A DNA stretch of 39,267 nt from JAMPXD01 sp041481895 (GTDB taxonomy: Bacteria > Desulfobacterota > Desulfuromonadia > Geobacterales > Geobacteraceae), in assembly GCA_041481895.1 (NCBI GenBank), contig JBGPCQ010000008.1, positions 1 to 39,267 of the forward strand, written 5' to 3'. Both the position numbers and the translations under genes were made by a program. The notes beneath the pieces are model-generated. The model did not search any database, was not told the origin of the DNA, and saw only the letters and a program-made list of their open reading frames with translations. Shown here piece after piece: positions 1 to 8,221 of the stretch (positions are counted from its first letter, which is position 1; every line of letters begins with the position of its first letter).

Positions 1-549
1 CTGATCGAGGCATTAAAGGAAGAAGCCAATGTTGAAGCGTGGGTATCAGAAGACAATGATTTAGTCTGGATGATCCCAGAGGACTGGCAAATTGAAGATC
101 ACCCGGAATCCTTCAATCTATTGAAACTACTCAGGCTGAAAGAGGCTATTCATTCTGCGGGGATGGATGGAAGAGGATGGATAACTGAACTTGCTGAAAA
201 CACCGGCTATTCAAAGGGGAGGATCAGCAATATCTTTTCAGGAAAGGCCCCCTTAAATGATCGATTGATCACAGCTGTCTGCAAATTGTACGGCATCAAC
301 AAAAAATGGGTCTACGAGGGACAGGACCCAATGGTTACAACGCAACGCGGAGGTTTAATCCACGGCCTAGGAGTCTACATCGATCCGAAGGCAGGAGCAG
401 ACATCCCTTCCGATGAAGAAATTCAGAAGGCTGGCAAAGGCTTTTGGCCTCTAGCAATAGAAGCGATCAAGGAGCTTCTGAAAATGCCAGAATCTGAACG
501 GTGGGCAATTATAGCGGAGCTGAAAAAACGCAACGAGTCAAAAAAATAA
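1..549 (+). CDS. HTH (Cro/C1-type) regulator, 5' end outside window
   Basis: The frame is open from base 1, so the gene starts upstream of the window; 182 residues are visible. An internal ATG at position 70 is a possible start, but the residues before it continue smoothly in frame. The middle part has a lambda-repressor-like helix-turn-helix (LAENTGYSKGRISNIFSGK) followed by the typical ending LYGINKKWVYEGQDP. No S24 peptidase motif is seen after it, so self-cleavage is not expected. The tail is Lys/Glu rich. This kind of protein is common in prophages and integrative elements. The sequence is more AT-rich than the genes that follow, which fits an island edge. The regulated genes would lie to the left, outside the window. 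Confidence 0.7.
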   Translation: MIEALKEEANVEAWVSEDNDLVWMIPEDWQIEDHPESFNLLKLLRLKEAIHSAGMDGRGWITELAENTGYSKGRISNIFSGKAPLNDRLITAVCKLYGINKKWVYEGQDPMVTTQRGGLIHGLGVYIDPKAGADIPSDEEIQKAGKGFWPLAIEAIKELLKMPESERWAIIAELKKRNESKK

Positions 550-778
550 CCGGCGCACCTTCATCCAGAAAGGTCGGTTTTCCCGTCAGCTGGTACCTAT
601 GTGGTACCTATGATAAAATACAAAAATGCAAGTATACGTAAATATAAGATAATAACCGGTGAGCTTACATGCTTCTCCATCATGTAGTTCAGCTCCGAGA
701 AACTCTTTTATCTCCTTGTCTCACTATTCCCGATGTGCTAAAAAAGAACCAGTCAATCAAGCAAAGGAGCCTGATCTT
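550..778. other. AT-rich intergenic stretch with duplicated 11-mer
   Basis: No gene is supported here. The sequence TGGTACCTATG occurs twice in tandem around 590-612, followed by an AT-rich run to about 655. The upstream open frame of the aminotransferase starts at 659, but it lacks a ribosome binding site and conserved residues until 779. The segment could be the junction between an island and the chromosome. Confidence 0.35.
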
Positions 779-1969
779 ATGGCTATATCTGCAAAAATAC
801 AGATGTTCATCGAGAATGCCTCCTGGATTCGAAAAATGTTCGAGGAGGGGGAACGGCTGCGGAATATTCATGGCACGGAAAACGTCTACGATTTCACCCT
901 CGGCAACCCCAACGTGGAACCGCCGCCGGAGTTTGCCGCGGAGCTCCGGCGGCTGGCTGCGGAGCCGCTTCCCGGCATGCACCGTTATATGAGCAATGCA
1001 GGGTATGACGAATGCCGCAGGGCCGTTGCGGCTGTCCTTGCCGAGGGGTCGGGACTGCCGGTGACCGGCGCCCAGGTTGTCATGACCTGCGGTGCGAGCG
1101 GGGCACTGAATGTTGTGCTGAAGACCATCCTCAACCCTGGCGACGAGGTTATAATCTTCGCCCCCTATTTCGTTGAATACAAATTTTACATTGATAATCA
1201 TGGCGGCGTCCCGCAGGTGGTATGGACCGATCGTGAGACATTCCAGCTTGACCTCCCCGCCATCGAGGCTGCCATCGGCGAAAAAACACGTGCACTTATC
1301 ATCAATACTCCCAACAATCCGACCGGTGCAGTCTATCATGAGGAGAGTCTGCGGGAACTGGGGATCATGGTGCAGCGAAAAGAGCGGGAACTGGGGAGGC
1401 AGATCTACGTCATTTCCGATGAACCCTACGCCCGGATATCCTATGACGGGCTTCGCATCCCGCATATCTTTGCATATGTGGACAATTCCGTCATCGTCAC
1501 CTCCCACAGCAAGGACCTGGCCCTTCCCGGCGAACGGATCGGCTACCTGGCGGCGAACCCCCGCATGACCCATGTCGACCGCTTTATGGAGGGGGCGGTT
1601 TTTTGCAACCGGACCCTCGGGTTTGTCAATGCGCCCGCCCTCATGCAGCGTCTCGTGGCAAAATTGCAGCGATCCTCGGTGGATGTCGACGCATACCAGG
1701 AAAAGCGGGACATCCTCTACCACTATCTGACGGAGATGGGGTTCACCATGTCTCGACCAGCCGGTGCCTTTTATCTCTTTCCCCGCTCCCCCTTTGCCGA
1801 TGACGTTGAATTCGTGAGACTGGCGCAAAATCACCTCATCCTCGTTGTCCCCGGTTCGGGTTTCGGCGCCCCGGGGTTCTTCCGTATTGCCTATTGTGGT
1901 GACAAGGATATGATTGAACGGAGCTTGACTGCCTGGCGAAATCTGGCAAAGGAAGCAGGACTCAACTAG
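779..1969 (+). CDS. PLP-dependent class I/II aminotransferase
   Basis: A 396-residue fold-type I aminotransferase of the cytosol. It shows the family landmarks in order: the MTCGASGALN phosphate-binding turn, NTPNNPTGAVY, the SDEPYARISYDG motif whose Asp contacts the PLP pyridine nitrogen, and SHSKDLALPGERIGY with the Schiff-base lysine. The C-terminal domain ends with the FRIAYCGDKD substrate-binding arginine region. The start at 779 is chosen because AAAGGAG (763-769) lies nine bases upstream; the same frame is open back to 659, but that extension looks non-coding. The family includes aspartate, alanine and related transaminases, and the exact amino-acid substrate cannot be read from the sequence. 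The next gene follows after about 80 bases and may share its transcript. Confidence 0.85.
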   Translation: MAISAKIQMFIENASWIRKMFEEGERLRNIHGTENVYDFTLGNPNVEPPPEFAAELRRLAAEPLPGMHRYMSNAGYDECRRAVAAVLAEGSGLPVTGAQVVMTCGASGALNVVLKTILNPGDEVIIFAPYFVEYKFYIDNHGGVPQVVWTDRETFQLDLPAIEAAIGEKTRALIINTPNNPTGAVYHEESLRELGIMVQRKERELGRQIYVISDEPYARISYDGLRIPHIFAYVDNSVIVTSHSKDLALPGERIGYLAANPRMTHVDRFMEGAVFCNRTLGFVNAPALMQRLVAKLQRSSVDVDAYQEKRDILYHYLTEMGFTMSRPAGAFYLFPRSPFADDVEFVRLAQNHLILVVPGSGFGAPGFFRIAYCGDKDMIERSLTAWRNLAKEAGLN

Positions 1970-2051
1970 AAAATAGGCTCCAGGCGCCAGGCTCTGGGCT
2001 CTAGGTTTTTTCCTAGGGCCTTGCGTCTCGCGCCTCGCGCCCGGGGTAATT

Positions 2052-3425
2052 ATGAACGCGACAATACTGATCGTAGATGATGAAGAGAGCATTCTTAAAT
2101 CCCTGGGAGGGATACTGGAGGATGAAGGCTACAAGCCCCTTTTTGCCGGTGACGGGGTCGAGGCGCTGGCCGTTGCCCAGCGAGAGACGCCGGACCTTGT
2201 TTTGCTGGACATCTGGATGCCCCGGATGGAAGGACTGGAGACCCTCCAGAGGTTGAAGGAAATCTATCCGGGGCTCATTGTGATCATGATGTCCGGCCAC
2301 GGAACCATTGAGACTGCCGTTAAATCCACCAAGATGGGTGCTTACGATTTCATTGAGAAGCCACTCTCCCTGGAAAAGGTTGTCCTGACGGTAAAAAACG
2401 CCCTCGGCTTGAACAGGCTGCAGCAGGAGAATGCATCATTGCGCAGCCTGGTCCTCCAGGACCACGATATGATCGGCACTACCCCGCCGATGAGGATGTT
2501 GCGGGATCAGATTGGGCTAGTCTCCCCCACCAGCGCGACGGTCCTCATTACCGGAGAAAACGGTACCGGCAAGGAACTGGTTGCCAGGTCAATCCATTAC
2601 TACAGTCAACGCCGCGACAAACCTTTCGTGGAGATAAACTGTGCTGCCATTCCTGAGGAACTGATAGATTCGGAGCTCTTTGGCCATGAAAAGGGAGCAT
2701 TCAACGGTGCGACGGCCCAGAAAAAAGGGAAGTTCGAACTGGCAGATGGCGGGACCATTTTCCTCGATGAAATAGGGGATATGTCGATCAAAACCCAGGC
2801 CAGGGTGCTGCGAATCCTGAAGGAAAGTAAATTCGAAAGGGTGGGAGGGACCAGGACGATCGGGGTTGATGTCAGGCTCATAGCCGCCACCAGCAAGGCA
2901 CTGGGAGAGGAAATCAGGGGGGGCGGCTTTCTGGAAGATCTGTTCTACCGGCTGGATGTCGTTTCGTTCCAGATCCCGCCGCTCAGGGAAAGAAAGGACG
3001 ACATCCCTTTGCTGGTCGGTCATTTTCTCGATATCTTCTGCCGGCGTGAAGGGCGGGAGCTTAAGTCGATGCCTGCCGAGGCGGTGGCAATGATGAAAAA
3101 CTATGACTGGCCCGGCAATGTCCGTGAACTGAAGAACATCATAGAACGGCTCGTCATAATGACCCCGGAACGGACCATTACCGAAAAGCTCATACCCGGC
3201 TATATTACCGGGGGGGAGAGCAGAGAAATGGGGGGCCCGAAGCTGGATGCTTTCCTCGATATCAATTCTCTGCGTGAGGCGAGGGAGGAATTCGAAAAAG
3301 AGTTCATAATCCAGAAGCTCGAAGAAAACGACTGGAATATCAGTAAAACTGCCGATTCAATCGAGCTGGAGCGGAGCAACCTCCACCGCAAGATCAAATT
3401 CTATGGCATTGATTTAAAAAAATAG
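2052..3425 (+). CDS. NtrC/NtrX-type sigma54 response regulator with GAFNGA loop
   Basis: A 457-residue cytosolic response regulator. The receiver domain covers about residues 1-120 with acidic pocket DD9-10, phospho-acceptor Asp53 (LLDIWMP) and Lys103. A linker precedes the AAA+ sigma54-interaction domain with Walker A GENGTGKE (168-175) and Walker B GGTIFLDEIGD (233-243). A Fis-type HTH sits at the C-terminus (NISKTADSIELERSNLHRKI). The loop that normally reads GAFTGA reads GAFNGA here (215-220), which may affect sigma54 contact. No kinase is encoded next to it on the same strand, so its partner is unknown; the kinase at 4892-7276 has its own regulator. The overall form resembles NtrX. It is convergent with the next gene, with 15 bases between the stops. 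Confidence 0.88.
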   Translation: MNATILIVDDEESILKSLGGILEDEGYKPLFAGDGVEALAVAQRETPDLVLLDIWMPRMEGLETLQRLKEIYPGLIVIMMSGHGTIETAVKSTKMGAYDFIEKPLSLEKVVLTVKNALGLNRLQQENASLRSLVLQDHDMIGTTPPMRMLRDQIGLVSPTSATVLITGENGTGKELVARSIHYYSQRRDKPFVEINCAAIPEELIDSELFGHEKGAFNGATAQKKGKFELADGGTIFLDEIGDMSIKTQARVLRILKESKFERVGGTRTIGVDVRLIAATSKALGEEIRGGGFLEDLFYRLDVVSFQIPPLRERKDDIPLLVGHFLDIFCRREGRELKSMPAEAVAMMKNYDWPGNVRELKNIIERLVIMTPERTITEKLIPGYITGGESREMGGPKLDAFLDINSLREAREEFEKEFIIQKLEENDWNISKTADSIELERSNLHRKIKFYGIDLKK

Positions 3426-3440
3426 CATGGCCATTTCTCT

Positions 3441-4865
3441 TCATGCATTCAGGTTAAACGTTTTAATCCTCTTGTGGAGCCCTTGACGAGTGATCCCGAG
3501 AATAGATGCGGCAACCCCCATTTTCCCATGGGTAAGTGAGACAGCCCTTTTTATCAGGTATTCCTCGACTTCTTCAATAGTCGGAAACTTGCCGAACAGA
3601 ATGCTGAGAGGGTCAGGTCCCTCATAATGCAGATCGCCCAATGATGGAAGTGAAGAGGGCGTGCCTCGCAAAACCGTGGGGAAATGATTATAGGAAAGGA
3701 TGCCGGAGGCATGGCGGGCGACTGCATCAAAAACCATGGCCTGGAATTCACGAATATTCCCGGGGAAATGAAGCGACATGAGAAGTTCCGCCACCTCGGG
3801 GGAGGGAATCGGTATCGGTTTGTTGAGAGATTTTGCGGCTGACTCGATAAAATGGTTGAGGAGGAGCGGAATATCCTCAAGCCTTTCGCGAAGCGGCGGC
3901 AAATGAATCTTATAGGCGCAGAGCCGGTAATAAAGGTCTTTCCGGAAAATCCTCTCTTCAATCAGTTTCTCCAGATCGTGATTTGTCGCGACGATAATGC
4001 GTGCAGTACTTGTCTTTACGGTATCTGACCCCAAAGGATAATACTCCTGTTCCTGCAGCAGGCGGAGGAGTTTCAACTGAGAGGTCTGATTCAGATCGCC
4101 TATTTCGTCGAGAAACAGGGTCCCCTCTCCGGCTTTGCTGATGAGGCCGTCACGGGACTGTTCCGCACCGGTGAACGCCCCTCTTTTGTGCCCGAAAAGC
4201 GTGTCGGAAAAAATCGTATCATCGAGTCCTGCCACGTTAACGGCGACAAACTCCCCTTTGAGGCCGCTCAATTTATGGATGGCATGGGCCATCAGTTCCT
4301 TGCCGGTTCCTGTTTCACCGGATATCAGGATTGACTGTCGGGATGGAGCGATTGCCTCTGTGTACTGGAAGATTGCCCGCATTTTCCTGCTGCAGGTCAT
4401 AATCTCCTTGAAGGCATCGGCATGTTCAAGACGGTCCGTAAGAAGATAGTTCTTCAGAGATGAAATTTCCTGCTGCAGAAAATTGACTTTCAAGGCTTTT
4501 CTTACTGACGAAACCAGGCTGTTCGGTTCCACAGGTTTCGTCAGATAATCGAAGGCTCCCGTCTTCAGACATTCAACCGCGGTTTCCACCTCGTTCATTG
4601 CCGTAATGACAATAACGGGAATATCGGGGAAATCGCTGTTAATGCGCTGCAGCAGTTCCAATCCCGAAAGATAAGGCATCATCAGGTCCAGAATTATTAA
4701 TGCGGGCTTCTCCCTGGCGAGAAACGGAAGGACCATGCGGCTGTCTTCCATAGTAAGGATATTATAGACTCCCTCACTTTCAAGGGTCATCTTGGTCAGT
4801 TGCAGTATTTCCGGCTCATCGTCGACCAGCAGGATAGGTGGCGCTGAATCTTTGTGGGACGGCAT
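3441..4865 (-). CDS. NtrC-type sigma54 response regulator, partner of adjacent kinase
   Basis: A 474-residue regulator with receiver (Asp60 in IILDLMMP, Lys110), AAA+ domain (Walker A GETGTGKE 183-190, canonical GAFTGA 229-234, GEGTLFLDEIGD) and a C-terminal Fis-like HTH (GVAASILGITRQGLHKRI). It should activate sigma54 promoters when phosphorylated. The start has AAGGAG seven bases upstream. It is the last gene of a minus-strand block (receptor, binding protein, kinase, regulator) and begins 26 bases after the kinase stop, so it is very probably the kinase's cognate regulator. Its target promoters are not identified; the geopeptide gene divergent from the block is an attractive but unproven candidate. 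Confidence 0.88.
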   Translation of the reverse strand: MPSHKDSAPPILLVDDEPEILQLTKMTLESEGVYNILTMEDSRMVLPFLAREKPALIILDLMMPYLSGLELLQRINSDFPDIPVIVITAMNEVETAVECLKTGAFDYLTKPVEPNSLVSSVRKALKVNFLQQEISSLKNYLLTDRLEHADAFKEIMTCSRKMRAIFQYTEAIAPSRQSILISGETGTGKELMAHAIHKLSGLKGEFVAVNVAGLDDTIFSDTLFGHKRGAFTGAEQSRDGLISKAGEGTLFLDEIGDLNQTSQLKLLRLLQEQEYYPLGSDTVKTSTARIIVATNHDLEKLIEERIFRKDLYYRLCAYKIHLPPLRERLEDIPLLLNHFIESAAKSLNKPIPIPSPEVAELLMSLHFPGNIREFQAMVFDAVARHASGILSYNHFPTVLRGTPSSLPSLGDLHYEGPDPLSILFGKFPTIEEVEEYLIKRAVSLTHGKMGVAASILGITRQGLHKRIKTFNLNA

Positions 4866-4891
4866 AGTGGTCTCCTTGTAGTAAGTTTCAG

Positions 4892-7276
4892 TCAGGTTTG
4901 GCGGGGTAACTTGACAATCGCAGTCGTGCCTCTGCCGATTGCGCTTTCAAAATCCAGAGAGCCTTTGTGTTCTTTGATGATGAAGTTGGAAATGGCCAGT
5001 CCCAGACCTGATCCGCCGCGGTCGAGCTTGGTGGAGAAGAATGGCTCGAAGATTCTGTCTTTGACCTCCTTTGTCATGCCTTCCCCTTCGTCTTTGACCC
5101 GAATTACGACACAATCCGCCTCCCTGTCGAAAGAAGTGGCTACCAGTACTTTTTTCCCCATGTCGGGGAGGGCTTGAATGGCATTCATTACGAGGTTTAT
5201 GATGACCTGCTCCAGTTGCTGCGGATTCCCCCTGACGGCCGGCAGGCCTTCTTCGAGAGCGAGTTTGAAATGCCGGGTATGCTGTTTCACTTGGGTGTTG
5301 AGGATGGAGGCCGAGAGGGATATAACCATGTTGACGTCTACCTCATAATTCAGGTTGGACACCCCTTTTTGCGCGAAATCCCGCAGATTTTTGATGATGC
5401 CTTCGATCCTGCGGGAATTTGCCGTAATGCTGGAGATATGCTGGGGCATGATATCTTTCATCAGCGAAAACAGTTGGCCGCCTATCGCAAAATCCCCTTC
5501 TTCCTGATAATGATTCTCCAGAATTGGCTTGATATCGTCCCACGACTTCGAAAGGATGTGGGCAGCAAGTTTTATGCAGTTGTTGGGATTGTTGACTTCA
5601 TGGGCGAGCCCCGAAACGAGGAAACCCAGGGACGTCATTTTGTTGGTCTGGACAAGTTTTGCCTGGATAGCTTGCTTTTCCTCCTCGACCTGTCTTTTTT
5701 GGGTAATGTCTTCTGCAACACCGGTGAAAAAGTTAATCTTCCCGTCCTTGTTGCGTACGGGATAGCCGCGGTCCCAAATCCACCGGATAGACCCGTCGGG
5801 CCAGACAATCCGGTATTCCAGTTCATATGATGCCCCTGTGCTCTGGCTTTCCAAGACGGCCAGAAATCTTTCCCGATCCTCAGGGTGAATGGAATCTATG
5901 AGGACTCCGGGGTCTGCGTACAGGCCCTCCGGTGAACGTCCCCAAACACGTTCGTAGGCGGGGCTGACGTACAATATCTCCGTAAACTCAACATCCGTCA
6001 TCCAGATGACTTCGACAATGGTTTCAGCAATCAGTCGGAAGCGTTCTTCACTGGTTCGGAGAGCATCCGTAGCCTGTTTATGCTCACTAATGTCGCGGGC
6101 GACGTATACGGAACCGATTCTGCACCCATCTGTTCCGAAAAGCGGTGAAATCGTAATGAAAAACTGTTTCTTGAATTTTTCCTTGTAAATTTCACTTGAA
6201 TACGTTTGCCCCCGGGCGAGGAGATCGGACATACGGGAAAAATAAGGGGGGTGTATGGTCCCGTCGAAGTGTTCAAACAGAAACGTACCGATCGCCTTCT
6301 CTTTGCTGATATTCAGCAGGATCGCCATAGCCGCGTTGATGCGGGTTATGCGGTTTTCCGTGTCGAGGATGGCGATCTGGTCCGGCACCGTGTCGAACGT
6401 CCGTTCCCATTCCTCCTTGGCCAGATGTTCCCGGGCAATCCTCAACTCCTCTTCGAGAGCCTGCTTCTCCCGCTCCCTCCTCTCCAGGGCTTCAGCCATG
6501 GTATTGAAGGCATGGGAGACTTTTCCCAGTTCGTCGCGTGAATTTACCGTTATGCGTCCGGACAGGTCACCCTGCGCAAGGGTGGTTACTCCTTTCATCA
6601 GCATGCGCAGTGATCGTGTAAGACCCTGGGCGACCAGGTAGGCGCAGATCAAAGCGAGCAGGAGAAACAGGGCGGACATGAAAACGGTTGTAACCATCAG
6701 CGCACGGAGGTGTGCGTTCAGCTCCCTTTTGTCGAGGATTACCCTGACAATCCCGATGACCCGGTCGTTCTGCTCCGTTGGAGACTCGCTGAAATAGAGG
6801 GATTCCGGCGAGGAATAGGCGGGTCCGGCCACGACCGGGGCATAGAATTCAAAGTAATCGGCTTTTTCACGATAGAGGGCGTTCTTTATTCTGTCCAGGA
6901 GGGGGACGAAGGTCTGAAGTATATCAGGGCTTTCCAGTTTGAGGGCGTTGTCCATTCGGGCACGATTGATGAGCAATTTCCCGTCAGGTGTAAAAACAGT
7001 GGCGGAAATGACGTGATCGTTCTGGAGAATCCCGTCGGCGGCTTCCCTGAGCATGTCCGTGTGTTCCGCAAATACTGCGATCCGCGAATTATGGGCAAGG
7101 AGCCGCGCCAGCAGGTTCCCTTCGATAACGGAACGTTCCGCCAGGGAGGCGCTTTCAGTTTTAAAGTGGAGAAGGCTGAATGAAGCGGAAATGAGGAGTA
7201 TCAGGAGGGTCAGGAGAGAGAAAATCCTGATCCGTAAACTTTCCCTCAGTACTGTGAAAGGATTTGCGAACCCCAT
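4892..7276 (-). CDS. Membrane sensor histidine kinase (HAMP-PAS-PAS)
   Basis: A 794-residue inner-membrane kinase. TM1 is near residues 17-38. A periplasmic sensing region of about 150 residues follows, then TM2 near 190-217 and a HAMP segment (GLTRSLRMLMKGVTTLAQGDLSGRI). Two PAS domains follow; the second has a typical PAC ending (GVAEDITQKRQ). The DHp helix contains the phospho-acceptor His559 in GLAHEVNNPNN. The ATPase domain shows the N box (QVIINLVMNAIQA), the G1 box (VKDEGEGM) and the G2 box (GGSGLGLAI). It lies 29 bases after the binding-protein gene and 26 bases before the regulator, so all three are probably one operon. The periplasmic domain may read the state of that binding protein (inference). 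Confidence 0.9.
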   Translation of the reverse strand: MGFANPFTVLRESLRIRIFSLLTLLILLISASFSLLHFKTESASLAERSVIEGNLLARLLAHNSRIAVFAEHTDMLREAADGILQNDHVISATVFTPDGKLLINRARMDNALKLESPDILQTFVPLLDRIKNALYREKADYFEFYAPVVAGPAYSSPESLYFSESPTEQNDRVIGIVRVILDKRELNAHLRALMVTTVFMSALFLLLALICAYLVAQGLTRSLRMLMKGVTTLAQGDLSGRITVNSRDELGKVSHAFNTMAEALERREREKQALEEELRIAREHLAKEEWERTFDTVPDQIAILDTENRITRINAAMAILLNISKEKAIGTFLFEHFDGTIHPPYFSRMSDLLARGQTYSSEIYKEKFKKQFFITISPLFGTDGCRIGSVYVARDISEHKQATDALRTSEERFRLIAETIVEVIWMTDVEFTEILYVSPAYERVWGRSPEGLYADPGVLIDSIHPEDRERFLAVLESQSTGASYELEYRIVWPDGSIRWIWDRGYPVRNKDGKINFFTGVAEDITQKRQVEEEKQAIQAKLVQTNKMTSLGFLVSGLAHEVNNPNNCIKLAAHILSKSWDDIKPILENHYQEEGDFAIGGQLFSLMKDIMPQHISSITANSRRIEGIIKNLRDFAQKGVSNLNYEVDVNMVISLSASILNTQVKQHTRHFKLALEEGLPAVRGNPQQLEQVIINLVMNAIQALPDMGKKVLVATSFDREADCVVIRVKDEGEGMTKEVKDRIFEPFFSTKLDRGGSGLGLAISNFIIKEHKGSLDFESAIGRGTTAIVKLPRQT

Positions 7277-7305
7277 TGGCGCACTCTTTCCTGATCAGAT
7301 GTCGT

Positions 7306-8178
7306 CTATCGGTCAAGATTGTCAAGGGTAATGCCGAGCTTTTTTGCCACGTTCCGGTTCGTTTTCAGGTGCACTCGCCGTGCTTCCATTCCTGGCAGGT
7401 CCGCAGCGGCTGCGCCGTTCAGGATCTGCTGGCCCATTTCCCCCGCCTGTTTCCCCTGATCGAAGCCGTCGATGTCGAGCGAGAGCAGGGCTCCCATCTG
7501 TACGTATTTTGAGGCGAAGGTAATAACCGGGATACTGTTGTCTTGCGAGAAGAGGAGAAAAAATTCGACTGTTTCGGGGGTAACGACCGTCGGGTCGGGG
7601 AGCATCAGGAGGGCATCAACCATCCCCCTCATGGCTTCGAGGGCCTTTGGGACGTCATTCGACCTGCTTACCTCGAGCGACCTGAGCTTGATCCCCCGTG
7701 TCATTGCCGCCTGCTGGACCTTCTTTACGAAGTGGCCAGTTTTTGACGGATCATAGACAAACCCGACTGTTTTCGGGGCTGGCGAGAGCTGCGCCAGGAG
7801 ATCGAAGTACCTGTCCGGCGGGACGTTCATGGCAACGCCGGTGACATTGCCGTTGCCGCGAACGATAGACTGTGGATTCAGTACCATCAGGTAGAGAATA
7901 GGGATGCCCTTGACCTTCTGCACCTTGACCAGGGCTTCGGCGCCGATGGCGAGAATAAGGCGGGGTTTTTCTTCGCGGACCATTCCGGCGATGTCGCTAT
8001 TTTCAAGATCAGTGAGATACAGCCGTTTCGTATTCGCGGCGCAGACGCTCCTGAACCCGCGGAAAGCCTCGTCGAACGGCTTGACGCGCAGGCCCTGGAT
8101 GACCAGGACGTCGTGGGCGTGGGCCGCAGTGCCGAGGCAGATAAAAACAGCTATGACGAGGAAAAAGATTCTCACCAA
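7306..8178 (-). CDS. Periplasmic ABC-type substrate-binding protein (PF04392-like), no permease
   Basis: A 290-residue exported protein. The signal peptide is MVRIFFLVIAVFICLGTAAHA with likely cleavage after AHA. The mature part looks like the ABC_sub_bind family: alternating strands such as PRLILAIGAEALVKV and KTVGFVYDPSKTG, with a hinge region VDALLMLPDPTVV. Members normally feed an ABC importer, but no permease or ATPase gene is adjacent. It sits between a TonB-dependent receptor (43 bases) and a sensor kinase (29 bases), so a role as ligand-presenting sensor subunit is plausible. The ligand cannot be deduced. Family assignment is fairly sure; the sensing role is inference from gene order. 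Confidence 0.78.
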   Translation of the reverse strand: MVRIFFLVIAVFICLGTAAHAHDVLVIQGLRVKPFDEAFRGFRSVCAANTKRLYLTDLENSDIAGMVREEKPRLILAIGAEALVKVQKVKGIPILYLMVLNPQSIVRGNGNVTGVAMNVPPDRYFDLLAQLSPAPKTVGFVYDPSKTGHFVKKVQQAAMTRGIKLRSLEVSRSNDVPKALEAMRGMVDALLMLPDPTVVTPETVEFFLLFSQDNSIPVITFASKYVQMGALLSLDIDGFDQGKQAGEMGQQILNGAAAADLPGMEARRVHLKTNRNVAKKLGITLDNLDR

Positions 8179-8221
8179 TTACAGACCTTGTGTTCAGGTT
8201 TCAGGTATCTACATCAATTCA

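Noticed and set aside
1970..2045. Terminator between aminotransferase and regulator
   Set aside because: The CTAGG/CCTAG stem around a T-run lacks a following U-tract and looks like low-complexity CT/GC repeats.
689..2092. Long open frame on the minus strand opposite the aminotransferase
   Set aside because: It has no recognisable domain and mirrors the codon pattern of the real gene on the plus strand.
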